This document shows positions 25,232 to 33,723 of a DNA stretch of 64,000 bases, piece by piece (position 1 is the first letter of the stretch; each line of letters starts with the position of its first letter). The stretch is from Leifsonia shinshuensis (GTDB lineage: Bacteria > Actinomycetota > Actinomycetes > Actinomycetales > Microbacteriaceae). The stretch lies in the NCBI RefSeq assembly GCF_022606355.1, contig NZ_JAHHZQ010000001.1:1-64000 (forward strand), given 5' to 3'. Under the pieces are notes generated by a model. The model worked only from the letters and a program-made list of their open reading frames with translations, was not told the DNA's origin and ran no database searches. The position numbers were made by a program, and so were the translations under genes.

Positions 25232-25591
25232 TCAGGAGATCTTGGGCCGCGCTTCCTGGACGCGGCCGGTGCCGGCCGACCGCCCGGTGCCGCGCTTGCG
25301 CACCTCGCGCAGCACGATCTGCTCCGGGCACACGGTCGAGAGGAAGTCGCCGACCGACAGCGCGAGCCAGTCGCCTGCGAGCGAGTAGAGGATGCGGTTG
25401 GCGTCGCGGCGCTCCGTGACGAGTCCGGCCTGGCGCAGCACGCTCAGGTGGCGGGAGATCGTCGGGCCGGTGGCGGTGAAGCGCGCCGCGATCTCGCCGG
25501 CGGCGAGTTCGCCGTCTTTGAGGTCTTGGAGGATCTGCCGCCGGGTCGGGTGGGCGAGCGCGGCGAAGATCTCGGAAGCGCTGTCTGTCAT
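25232..25591 (-). CDS. ArsR-family regulator (SdpR-like)
   Basis: A 119-residue winged-helix repressor. The core ALAHPTRRQILQDLKDGELA, GPTISRHLSVLRQAGL and the beta wing DANRILYSLAG fit the SdpR-like autorepressor branch of ArsR regulators, which lack metal-site cysteines. The last 25 residues are a basic tail. It diverges from an SDR gene, and two TTAGC-N6-GCTA(A) palindromes lie between the two starts, so it probably controls both. Confidence 0.85.
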   Translation of the reverse strand: MTDSASEIFAALAHPTRRQILQDLKDGELAAGEIAARFTATGPTISRHLSVLRQAGLVTERRDANRILYSLAGDWLALSVGDFLSTVCPEQIVLREVRKRGTGRSAGTGRVQEARPKIS

Positions 25592-25600
25592 GGTTGCACT

Positions 25601-25639
25601 TTAGCACCATTGCTAGATACTGTTTAGCTCCAGTGCTAA
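25601..25639. promoter_or_regulatory. Two ArsR-type operator palindromes
   Basis: Site 1, 25601-25615 (ttagc-accatt-gcta), and site 2, 25624-25639 (ttagc-tccagt-gctaa), share arms and have centres 23 bp apart, about two helical turns. They fill the gap between the divergent regulator and SDR genes. Confidence 0.65.
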
Positions 25640-25658
25640 TTAGCAAAGGAGTTCCATC

Positions 25659-26573
25659 ATGCGGATCGCCATCACCGGAGGCACGGGCTTCGTCGGGCGC
25701 CACCTCGCCGAGCGGCTCGACCCGGTCGAGACGGTCGTGATCTCGCGCCGGACCGGCGTGCGGATCGACGACGTCGACGCCCTCGCGGCGGCCTTCGCCG
25801 GCTGCGACGCCGTCGCGCACTGCGCGGGGATCAACCGCGAGCTGGGGGAGCAGACCTTCGATCGCGTGCACGTCGAGGGGGCGCGCGCGGTCATCGATGC
25901 GGCGCGCCGGGCGGGCGTTCGGCGCATCGTCATGGTCAGCTTCCTGCGGGCGCGCCCCGACTGCGGCTCGCGCTATCACGAGACCAAGTGGGAGGCAGAG
26001 GAGCTCATCCGCGACTCCGGCATCCCGCACACGATCCTCAAGTTCGGCATGATCTACGGGCCGGGCGATCACATGATCGACCACGTCACGCGTGCGGTGC
26101 GCACGCTCCCGGCGTTCGCGACGGTCGGTTTCCGCGAGCGCAATGTGCGGCCAGTCCCGGTGGACGACGCGGTCGACGTGCTCGTCGCCGCGCTGGAGGG
26201 CCGCGTCCCCGATCCGACCGTCGCGGTGATGGGGGCCGACGAGCTCGCGCTCGGCGAAGCGGTGCGCCGCATCGCGCGGGTTGCCGGGCGGCGCCCGGTG
26301 TTCTTCCCCGCCCCGGTGTGGACCATCCGGGCGCTGGCCCAGCTGACCGAGTGGACGATGGTCGTGCCGCTGGTCGCCAAGGCGCAGGCCCGGATGCTGA
26401 ACGAAGGCGTCGACGAGCCTGCTCCGTTCGCCCCCGAGCTCCCGGTCGAGCTGCGACCGTCGAGGCATTTCGACGACGACAGGATCCGTGCGGCGCTCCC
26501 GGTCGGCGGTTTCGGTCTCGCCGACCTCCGCTTCGTGGGCCGGAGGCGGCGGAGGGTGGTCGCCACCTCCTGA
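25659..26573 (+). CDS. NAD(P)-binding SDR, atypical / NDUFA9-like
   Basis: A 304-residue extended/atypical short-chain dehydrogenase. The nucleotide site is GGTGFVGRHLAERL near residues 7-20. YxxxK is in the form YHETKWEAEEL near residue 108, with the usual Ser earlier (VMVSFLRA). The C-terminal part resembles NAD-dependent epimerases and NDUFA9-like proteins that bind nucleotide without known catalysis. ATG follows aaaggag by eight bases. It is divergent from, and probably regulated by, the SdpR-like repressor. Confidence 0.8.
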   Translation: MRIAITGGTGFVGRHLAERLDPVETVVISRRTGVRIDDVDALAAAFAGCDAVAHCAGINRELGEQTFDRVHVEGARAVIDAARRAGVRRIVMVSFLRARPDCGSRYHETKWEAEELIRDSGIPHTILKFGMIYGPGDHMIDHVTRAVRTLPAFATVGFRERNVRPVPVDDAVDVLVAALEGRVPDPTVAVMGADELALGEAVRRIARVAGRRPVFFPAPVWTIRALAQLTEWTMVVPLVAKAQARMLNEGVDEPAPFAPELPVELRPSRHFDDDRIRAALPVGGFGLADLRFVGRRRRRVVATS

Positions 26574-26588
26574 TTTCCACAGAAACTC

Positions 26589-26610
26589 TTCTGCAGAAAA
26601 GATTCTGCAG
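26589..26610. promoter_or_regulatory. Tandem CTGCAG operator
   Basis: A perfect palindrome ttctgcagaa (26589-26598) is followed at 14 bases by a second ttctgcag. They sit 14-35 bases upstream of the winged-helix gene, in an A/T-rich patch, and are the likely autoregulatory operator. Confidence 0.55.
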
Positions 26611-26623
26611 TTATCCTGCCCGT

Positions 26624-27232
26624 ATGGACGAGGAGATGGACGGGTTCCCGGGGTTCGATCCCACACGGGATGTCATGCTCTCGCCGTCGGCGATGCGCGG
26701 CCTGGTGAACCCGCTGCGGCTCCGGCTGCTCGAGCTGCTCCAGGCCGACGGGCCGTCGACGGCCACCGAGCTCGGCCGAAGGGTCGGGCAGTCCACCGGC
26801 GTGACGAGCTACCACCTGCGCGTGCTCGCGCAGCACGGGTTCATCGTGGAGGACGAGGAGCGCGGTGACGACCGCGATCGCTGGTGGCGGGCCGTGCACC
26901 GGTCGACGTCGTTCTCGTTCCGCGTGCCGGGCGATCCGGCGACGACCGACACGGTCGATCAGGCGGTGCAGTTCATCCGCCTCAACGTGGAGGCCTCCCA
27001 CCGGCGCGCCCTCGACTGGGTGGACACCCTCCCGAGCCAGGTCGACGAGCTCGCGGCGATGCCGTGGACGGTCAGCGACTGGCCGTTGACCCTTACGCAC
27101 GAGCAGGCGCGGACGGTGGTGTCGGCCGTGCGCGACCTCGTGACGCGGTTCCAGCGCGATCCGGACACCCCGTCGAGCGACGCCGACGCCGTGCGGGTTC
27201 ACGCGCAGTTCCAGCTCTTCCCGGAGGGCTGA
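26624..27232 (+). CDS. ArsR-type winged-helix regulator
   Basis: A 202-residue regulator. The DNA-binding domain covers about residues 22-85: MRGLVNPLRLRLLELLQADG, then GQSTGVTSYHLRVLAQHGFI and a wing with DRDRWWRAVHRS. The C-terminal half is a helical domain (QAVQFIRLNVEASHRRALDW) as in the ArsR/HTH_20 proteins that control MFS exporters. The MFS gene starts 25 bases downstream and is probably in the same operon. Confidence 0.82.
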   Translation: MDEEMDGFPGFDPTRDVMLSPSAMRGLVNPLRLRLLELLQADGPSTATELGRRVGQSTGVTSYHLRVLAQHGFIVEDEERGDDRDRWWRAVHRSTSFSFRVPGDPATTDTVDQAVQFIRLNVEASHRRALDWVDTLPSQVDELAAMPWTVSDWPLTLTHEQARTVVSAVRDLVTRFQRDPDTPSSDADAVRVHAQFQLFPEG

Positions 27233-27257
27233 TGCGGGCGACGCTTGCGGCGACACG

Positions 27258-28550
27258 ATGAGCAGCACGCCGGGCCGCCGTCGCGGTCCACTGCTGGCTC
27301 TGGTGGCCGCCTACTTCGTGAGCGGTACCGGAACGGCGCTCTCCGCCGTCGCGATCCCGTGGCTCGTGCTCGTCACGACCGGCAGCGCCGTCGCGACCGG
27401 GGTCGCCGGCTTCGCGGAGATGGCTCCGTACGTGCTCCTGCAGGCGACCGCCGGCCCGCTGGTCGACCGACTCGGGCTGCGGCGCACGTTCCTGCTGGGA
27501 AATCTGGCGGCCGCCGTCGCGGTCTTCCTGGTGTTCCTGCTGGGCGAGCTCGATGCCCTGCCGTTCGGCGTGCTGCTGGCACTCGTCGCGACCGCAGGGG
27601 CCGTGCGCGGGGCGGCGGATGCCGCCACGACCCCGATGCTCCCGCCGCTGGCCCGCCTGGCGCACTGGAGCGACGAGCGCGCTGTCGGCCTCTACAGTGG
27701 TGCGAACCGGGCGGGCCTGCTGATCGGACTGCCTCTCGCCGGAGCCTTGGTCGCCCTCCTCGGGCCGGCGGGCACGGTGCTGCTGGACAGCATCAGCTTC
27801 CTGGTCGCTGCAGTGCTCACTGCGGTGTTCGTCCCCGCGGTCGCGGTCACCCGTCCGCCCGCTGCAGAACCCTCTGCCGCGCCCGGCCTGCCGCACGCGG
27901 CTGACGGCTCCGGCCTCCGCGCCTACCTCGCCCAGCTCCGGGAGGGCGCCCGCTTCCTCCGCGGCGACCGCCTGCTGCTCAGCCTCCTGGTGCTGATCGT
28001 CATCACCAATCTGCTCGACCAGGCGATGAACGCCGTCTTCCTCCCCGTGTGGGCGCACGACCGGGTTCACGACGCCGTGGCGTTCGGGGTGGTCGGAGGA
28101 GCGTCCGGCCTCGGGATGCTGGTCGGGGTGCTGCTCACGGCCTGGGGAGGCCGACGGCTGCCTCGCTGGATCACGTTCGCCCTGTGCACGCTGCTGGCGT
28201 CCGCCCCGCCGTTCTTCGCGGTCGCGGGCACGGACGCCGTGCTCCCGGTCGCCGCGGTGTTCTTCGTGTGCGGCGTGTTCGGCGGTGTACCGAACCCGAT
28301 CGTCGGCGCCGTGCAGTTCGAACGCGTTCCGCCCCGGCTGCAGACCCGCGTGCTCGGCGCGATGAAGGCGAGCGCCTATCTCGGCATCCCGTTCGGCTCG
28401 CTCCTCGGCGGCCTCCTGGCTCAGAGCGTAGGGCTCACGGTCGCGTGCGTGGCGGCCGGGCTCGTCATGCTCGTGGTCACGATCGCACCGCTGGTGTTCC
28501 CGGTGTGGCGGGGGCTGGACCGCGGCGCGCCGGGGCCAGCAGCGGAGTGA
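27258..28550 (+). CDS. MFS transporter
   Basis: A 430-residue major-facilitator transporter with 12 predicted helices and a central cytosolic loop at about residues 195-225. The inter-helix motif appears as GPLVDRLGLRRTFLLGN after helix 2. It is of the MFS_3/enterobactin-exporter-like group often paired with ArsR-type regulators; a drug or siderophore exporter function is likely but the substrate is unknown. It follows the regulator gene and converges with an AI-2E gene. Confidence 0.82.
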   Translation: MSSTPGRRRGPLLALVAAYFVSGTGTALSAVAIPWLVLVTTGSAVATGVAGFAEMAPYVLLQATAGPLVDRLGLRRTFLLGNLAAAVAVFLVFLLGELDALPFGVLLALVATAGAVRGAADAATTPMLPPLARLAHWSDERAVGLYSGANRAGLLIGLPLAGALVALLGPAGTVLLDSISFLVAAVLTAVFVPAVAVTRPPAAEPSAAPGLPHAADGSGLRAYLAQLREGARFLRGDRLLLSLLVLIVITNLLDQAMNAVFLPVWAHDRVHDAVAFGVVGGASGLGMLVGVLLTAWGGRRLPRWITFALCTLLASAPPFFAVAGTDAVLPVAAVFFVCGVFGGVPNPIVGAVQFERVPPRLQTRVLGAMKASAYLGIPFGSLLGGLLAQSVGLTVACVAAGLVMLVVTIAPLVFPVWRGLDRGAPGPAAE

Positions 28551-28558
28551 GGGGCGCC

Positions 28559-29668
28559 CTACAACCGGTCCTTCCTCGGCATCACGACCTCCTTGATGAT
28601 CAGGATGATGCCGGCGGAGATCGGGATGGCGACCAGAGCGCCGGGGAGGCCGAACAGCGTCGAGCCGGCCAGCGCCGAGATGAGGACCACCGAGCCGGGC
28701 ACCTGCACGGCCTTGCCCATCACCTTCGGAGTGAGGATGTACGCCTCCACCTGCATGTACACGAGCATGAACACCAGCACCACGATGCCGCTGACGGGTG
28801 AGTGGATGAGCGCGAGGACTGTCATCACGGCGGTCGTGAGCACCGTGCCGATCAGCGGGATGAGCGTGATGAAGAACGCGGCCAGCGCGATCAGGAAGGC
28901 ACCGGGCACGCCGGTGGCGAGGAGCAGGATGAGGCTGTAGGTCGCGTTGAAGAAGGCGAGGATCACCATTCCGCTGAGGTACTTGCCGAAGTTCTGGAGG
29001 ATCCGCTCGGAGTACCCCTCGAACCGCGTCCGGTGCGAGCGTCGCACCAGGTGGTAGAGCGACTGCTTGGTGGAGTCGTACGAGGCGATGAAGTAGATCG
29101 TCAGGATGGCGATGAAGAAGCCCGTCGTGAAGGCGTTCAGCACCGACAGGCCGAAGCCGAGCAGGCCGTTGCCGACGTTGGCCCAGGTCTGCGGGTTCTT
29201 CACCTGGTCCGAGATCCAGGTGAGGGCCTGTCCGAGCACGCCGTTGCTGGCCTTGTTCGTTGCGTCGAACCAGCCTTCGGCCTGCAGCCTCTGGACCTCG
29301 GCGGGGATCGAGGTCGCGAGGTTGGAGATCTGCGTCACGAGCAGGGGGACGACCACCCAGATGATCGCGACGAGCACGCCGACGATGAGCAGGATCACCG
29401 TCACGATGGCCCACGCCCGCTTCATCCCGTGTCGCTGGAACCAGCGGATCAGCGGGTCGAGGCCGACGGTGGCGAAGGCCGCGAGGAAGACGGAGAAGAT
29501 GATCGACCGGAGGCCGTACAGCATGTAGCCCGTGGCGATCGCCCCCAGCGCGCCGAGAGTGACCACGAAACCGAACAGCAGGGGGCTGCGTTTGAGCAGC
29601 GGGGCGGAGCCGGAGGACTCCGAGGCGCGGTCTGCCGCGCGACGCTCCGGCGATTGGATGAAACGCAT
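28559..29668 (-). CDS. AI-2E family transporter
   Basis: A 369-residue membrane protein of the AI-2E family (TqsA/YdiK-like). It has eight likely helices, the long helical domain after helix 3 with IPAEVQRLQAEGWFD, and the C-terminal block VEAYILTPKVMGKAVQVPGSV that is diagnostic. Family members include autoinducer-2 exporters and Na+/H+ antiporters, so the substrate is open. ATG has ggaggcc upstream. It stands alone, convergent with the MFS gene. Confidence 0.85.
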   Translation of the reverse strand: MRFIQSPERRAADRASESSGSAPLLKRSPLLFGFVVTLGALGAIATGYMLYGLRSIIFSVFLAAFATVGLDPLIRWFQRHGMKRAWAIVTVILLIVGVLVAIIWVVVPLLVTQISNLATSIPAEVQRLQAEGWFDATNKASNGVLGQALTWISDQVKNPQTWANVGNGLLGFGLSVLNAFTTGFFIAILTIYFIASYDSTKQSLYHLVRRSHRTRFEGYSERILQNFGKYLSGMVILAFFNATYSLILLLATGVPGAFLIALAAFFITLIPLIGTVLTTAVMTVLALIHSPVSGIVVLVFMLVYMQVEAYILTPKVMGKAVQVPGSVVLISALAGSTLFGLPGALVAIPISAGIILIIKEVVMPRKDRL

Positions 29669-29853
29669 GGAGGCCTCCTGCTGGCTGGTCGAGCGTCAGA
29701 GCGAGCGTATTGGTCGGCGAACGCACGGACAAGGGCGACGCGCGAGAGTGGGGCGGCCGGTATCCGAGATCGCGGAATACGCAAGTCGTTTTGCTTGTAT
29801 CGGCGTTCGTCTTGACCGCAGGCACCTGGTCGTGCTCTACTGTCCGAAAGCAA

Positions 29854-29877
29854 TTACAAAAGCTACTTTCTTTGTAA
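29854..29877. promoter_or_regulatory. Inverted repeat upstream of ROK regulator
   Basis: Arms ttacaaa (29854-29860) and tttgtaa (29871-29877) are perfect around ten bases, in an A/T-rich patch 20 bases before the GTG start. This is typical of a ROK repressor binding its own promoter. Confidence 0.6.
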
Positions 29878-29897
29878 GCGGACGGAGAGGTCCTGCG

Positions 29898-31109
29898 GTG
29901 ATTCCAGTGGAGAACGGCGCGCACGATGCGCGCCAGGCGAACCAGAGCGGCGCCCGCGTCGCGGTCGCCCTCCGCGACGGAGGCCGCGCGACCGTCGCCC
30001 AGCTGGCCGAGCGCACCGGACTCTCACGCCCCACCGTCGAGGCCGCCCTCCCGGCGCTCCGCGAGCGCGGTCTGGTCGACATGATCGAGGAGCACACCGC
30101 GGGAGGCCGCGGCGCAGGCCGTCCGGCACGTATCTTCGAGTTCGTCGCCGACGCGGGCCTCCTCGTCGGCGTCGACGTCGGCATCCACCGCGTGCGGGTG
30201 GTCGTGGCCGACCTGACCGGGCGGATCGTCGCGTGGCATCAGCGCGACATCGAGCACCGGTTCGTCGGCGCCGACCGTCTCGACTACGTCAAGGACGCCG
30301 TGCGCACCTGCTTCGACCGAGCCGGGCTCGACGTCGGCCGACTGGCGACGCTGTCGGGCATGGCGGTCGCCGTGTCGGGGATGGTCGGACCGGACGGCCG
30401 GCTGGCGGTCTCGCACAACTTCCCCGACTGGGAGGGCGTCGACATCGCGGGGAGGCTCCGCGAGGAGTTCGGTTGCACCGCCGCGATCGAGAACGACATG
30501 CGGCTCGCGGCGCTGGCCGAGCACCGGATGGGCGCTGCACGGCTCGTCGACGACGTCGCCTACTTCTTCGCGGGCCACCGCATCTCGATGGGCCTGATCA
30601 TCGACGGCAAGCTGCGGCGTGGTCGTCACGGCGCGGCGGGCGAGATCGGCGGCAGCGTCTTCTCGATGCACGTCGACGACTCGGGCCAGCTGCGCTGGGA
30701 GACCGCGGAGACCGCCGAGGAGGTCTTCCGCGCAGCTGCGGCGGGAGACGCGGCCGCCCAGGCAGAGATCGAGCGGTTCGTGCGTGGCGTCGCCACCGGC
30801 ATCGCGACGGTAACGATGGCCGTCGACCCTGACGTGGTCGTGGTCGGCGGCGGTCTGTCCCGCGCGGGCGAAGAGCTGCTCCGACCGCTGCGTGCCGCCG
30901 TCATGTCGGAGATCGGGGTGCCGGTCCGGCCGTCGATCATCCAGTCGGAGCTCGGTGCCGAATCGGTGGTGCTCGGCGCGCTGGCGCTGGCCTCCGGTCA
31001 GGCGATGGAGCGGCTGTACCTGGTGCCTGACCTGCCGGAGCCCGACATCGACGTCGCCGCGGCACGGACGATGGCGGCGCAGGAGATCGTGGAAGAAGCA
31101 GCCGGATGA
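29898..31109 (+). CDS. ROK-family transcriptional regulator
   Basis: A 403-residue NagC/XylR-type regulator. An N-terminal winged helix (AQLAERTGLSRPTVEAALPALR) is followed by a sugar-kinase-like ROK domain with VGVDVGIHRVRVVVADLTG, the LSGMAVAVSGMVG strand and GEIGG. The kinase zinc cluster (CxCGxxGC) is absent, so it is a regulator, not a kinase. GTG start with ggagagg seven bases upstream. It heads the sugar operon, and its stop lies beside the start of the first Gfo/Idh gene. Confidence 0.87.
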   Translation: MIPVENGAHDARQANQSGARVAVALRDGGRATVAQLAERTGLSRPTVEAALPALRERGLVDMIEEHTAGGRGAGRPARIFEFVADAGLLVGVDVGIHRVRVVVADLTGRIVAWHQRDIEHRFVGADRLDYVKDAVRTCFDRAGLDVGRLATLSGMAVAVSGMVGPDGRLAVSHNFPDWEGVDIAGRLREEFGCTAAIENDMRLAALAEHRMGAARLVDDVAYFFAGHRISMGLIIDGKLRRGRHGAAGEIGGSVFSMHVDDSGQLRWETAETAEEVFRAAAAGDAAAQAEIERFVRGVATGIATVTMAVDPDVVVVGGGLSRAGEELLRPLRAAVMSEIGVPVRPSIIQSELGAESVVLGALALASGQAMERLYLVPDLPEPDIDVAAARTMAAQEIVEEAAG

Positions 31110-31123
31110 GCAGAGGAGTGCAG

Positions 31124-32335
31124 ATGGGCGCAGAGCTGACAGCGCAACAGACGGCGGGCGAGCGGGAGCGGGTCACCGGTCGGCCGTTGCGGCTCGCCGT
31201 GATCGGCGCAGGTGCCCGATCCGAGATCGCCGGTCACGCCGTGGAGGCGGGGGACGGTGTGATCGTCGCCGTCGCCGACCCGAGTGCCGTCGCGCGGGAG
31301 CGCGCGGCCGAGCAGTTCGGTGCGGCGGCGGAGCTCTTCGCCGGCCACCGTGAGCTGATCGCGGGCGCCGTCGACGTCGACGCCGCCTTCGTCACCTCTC
31401 CGGACCACACCCACGCGGAGGTCGCGATCGACCTCCTGAGGGCGGGCATCGCGGTCTACCTCGAGAAGCCGCTCGCGATCGACGTCGCCGACGCCGACGC
31501 CATCCTCGCCGCCGCCGCCGAGTCGGGCACCCCGCTCTACGTCGGGCACAACATGCGGCACATGGCCGTCGTCCAGACCATGCGCGACATCATCCAGCGC
31601 GGCGACATCGGCGAGGTCAAGGCGATCTGGTGCCGGCACTTCGTCGGGAACGGAGGCGACTACTACTTCAAGGACTGGCACGCCGAGCGCGCCAAGTCCA
31701 ACGGGCTGCTGCTGCAGAAGGGCGCCCACGACATCGACATCATCCACTGGCTCGCGGGAGGCTACTCCGAACTGGTCACCGGCATGGGCGGCCTCACGCT
31801 CTACGGCGGGATCGACGACCGGAGGGACAACTCCGACCGCTCGATGCCGGATTGGTTCTCGCTCGACGCCTGGCCGCCCCTGGCCCAGCGTGAGCTGAAC
31901 CCGGTGATCGATGTCGAGGACCTCTCGATGGTCACCATGCACCTGGACAACGGCGTGTTCGCCTCGTACCAGCAGTGCCACTACACCCCGGACTACTGGC
32001 GCAACTACACCGTGATCGGCACGGAGGGGCGCCTGGAGAACTTCGGCGACTCGGACGGCGCCATCGTGCGCGTCTGGAATCGCCGGACCACCTACAACCC
32101 CGTCGGAGACGCCGAGTACACCGTGCTCGGCGACGAGGGCGGACACGGAGACGCGGATCGGCTCACCGTAGCCGAGTTCGTGCGCTTCGTGCGGGAGGGG
32201 ACCGCGACGACGACGTCCGCCGTCGCCGCCCGCAACGCGGTGGCCACCGCCGTGGCAGCCACCGAATCGATCCGCGACGGATCCCGGCCCCGTGCCGTGC
32301 CCGCCGTGGATGCACAGGTCGCGGCGCGGTTGTAG
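31124..32335 (+). CDS. Gfo/Idh/MocA-family oxidoreductase
   Basis: A 403-residue NAD(P)-dependent dehydrogenase of sugars or polyols. The Rossmann motif is AVIGAGARSEIAG near residue 28; the family EKP is EKPLAI with the Lys as general base; a late substrate-domain His is seen in KGAHDIDIIHWL. The ATG at 31124 has agagga six bases upstream, whereas ATG 31106 overlaps the preceding stop. It is the first structural gene of the operon, separated from the binding-protein gene by a 120-base gap with a hairpin. Confidence 0.84.
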   Translation: MGAELTAQQTAGERERVTGRPLRLAVIGAGARSEIAGHAVEAGDGVIVAVADPSAVARERAAEQFGAAAELFAGHRELIAGAVDVDAAFVTSPDHTHAEVAIDLLRAGIAVYLEKPLAIDVADADAILAAAAESGTPLYVGHNMRHMAVVQTMRDIIQRGDIGEVKAIWCRHFVGNGGDYYFKDWHAERAKSNGLLLQKGAHDIDIIHWLAGGYSELVTGMGGLTLYGGIDDRRDNSDRSMPDWFSLDAWPPLAQRELNPVIDVEDLSMVTMHLDNGVFASYQQCHYTPDYWRNYTVIGTEGRLENFGDSDGAIVRVWNRRTTYNPVGDAEYTVLGDEGGHGDADRLTVAEFVRFVREGTATTTSAVAARNAVATAVAATESIRDGSRPRAVPAVDAQVAARL

Positions 32336-32390
32336 CCGCGACCAGGCTCCGTACGCACCAGAAGCACGGAGCGCACGAGAAACGAAGATC

Positions 32391-32418
32391 CGGGCCGGCG
32401 AGTGGAGTCGCCGACCCG
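32391..32418 (+). promoter_or_regulatory. Intercistronic hairpin before the binding-protein gene
   Basis: An 11-bp stem with one mismatch (cgggccggcga / tcgccgacccg) and a six-base loop lies 37 bases before the start of the solute-binding gene. Such hairpins commonly stabilise the binding-protein message of ABC operons; no T-run follows. Confidence 0.4.
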
Positions 32419-32455
32419 GCAAGGCACCGACAACCCCCTCATCGAAGGAGAACCA

Positions 32456-33721
32456 ATGCGAAAAGCCCTGCTCGCGGCCGCGGCCGCTGTCGCCACCGCG
32501 GTCGTACTCGCCGGCTGCTCGTCCAACACTGGCAGCGGTTCCGATGCCCCTGCCGATCATAATCTGTCCGCCAGCATCTCCTACGCGTTCTGGGACGTGA
32601 ACCAGAAGCCGGCGATGGACGCTCTGATCAAGGACTTCAACAAGGAGTATCCGAACATCAAGGTCACCACCCAGATCACTCCGTACGCGAACTACTTCAC
32701 CAAGCTGCAGACCCAGGGATCCTCCAAGACCCTCCCCGACGTCTTCTGGATGAACGGGCCCAACTTCCAGCTCTACGCATCCAACGGCCTGCTCGAGCCG
32801 ATCGGCTCCGGCATCAAGCCGGCGAACTACCCCAAGGCGCTGAACGATCTCTACAGCTGGGACGGCAAGCAGTACGGCGCGCCCAAGGACTTCGACACGA
32901 TCGGCGTCTTCTACAACAAGGCCGTCTTCGACAAGGCGGGCGTCGCCTACCCGAGCGCGAACTGGACCTGGGACGAGTTCCACCAGAAGGCCAAGGAGAT
33001 CTCGGACAAGCTGAAGGGCGACGGCGTCTACGGCGTCGCGAGCGGCCTCTCCGGCGGCCAGGAGATGTACTACAACACGATCCTTCAGGCCGGCGGCTCG
33101 ATCATCTCGAGCGACGGCAAGAAGTCGGGCTACGACGACCCCAAGTCGATCAAGGGCCTCCAGTTCGTGCGCGACCTGATCGCCGACGGCTCGTCGCCGA
33201 CGCTCTCTCAGCTGTCGGACACCCCGCAGGACCAGTGGTTCATCAACTCCAAGTCGGCCATGATCTGGTCGGGCACCTGGCTCAACTCGGAGCTGCTCGC
33301 CTCGCCGATCAAGAACACCATCGCGCTGGCCCCGCTGCCCACCGGTGAGCGCCAGGCGACCGTCATCCACGGTCTCGCCAACGTCGTCGCGAAGGACTCC
33401 AAGAACAAGTCCGCCGCGATCGCGTTCCAGGACTACCTGGGCGGCAAGCAGGCCGCCGAGACGCAGGCCAAGCTGGGCGCGGCCAACCCGGCCTTCAACG
33501 GAACGCAGCAGGCGTTCGTCGACACCGCTCCGTGGGATCTGAACATCTTCGAGAACGCTGCGGCCGACTACGCGTTCCCGTACCCGATCTCCAAGAACAC
33601 CGCGGCCTGGAACAAGTTGGAGAACGACCTCCTGCCCGACGCCTTCAGCGGCAAGAAGCCGGTCGAAGAGGTCGCCAAGGAGCTCGCCAAGCAGATGAAC
33701 GCGGCCCTCGCCAAAGAGTGA
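32456..33721 (+). CDS. Sugar-binding lipoprotein of a CUT1 ABC importer
   Basis: A 421-residue extracytoplasmic solute-binding protein of family 1. It has a lipoprotein signal peptide with lipobox LAGC (Cys at about 20), then FWDVNQKPAMDALIKDFNKEYPNI, LPDVFWMNGPNF and the late KSAMIWSGTWL typical of sugar-binding members. The ATG is preceded by gaaggaga. It should feed the two permeases directly downstream; the substrate is likely a sugar, sugar alcohol or oligosaccharide. Confidence 0.9.
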   Translation: MRKALLAAAAAVATAVVLAGCSSNTGSGSDAPADHNLSASISYAFWDVNQKPAMDALIKDFNKEYPNIKVTTQITPYANYFTKLQTQGSSKTLPDVFWMNGPNFQLYASNGLLEPIGSGIKPANYPKALNDLYSWDGKQYGAPKDFDTIGVFYNKAVFDKAGVAYPSANWTWDEFHQKAKEISDKLKGDGVYGVASGLSGGQEMYYNTILQAGGSIISSDGKKSGYDDPKSIKGLQFVRDLIADGSSPTLSQLSDTPQDQWFINSKSAMIWSGTWLNSELLASPIKNTIALAPLPTGERQATVIHGLANVVAKDSKNKSAAIAFQDYLGGKQAAETQAKLGAANPAFNGTQQAFVDTAPWDLNIFENAAADYAFPYPISKNTAAWNKLENDLLPDAFSGKKPVEEVAKELAKQMNAALAKE

Positions 33722-33723
33722 CC

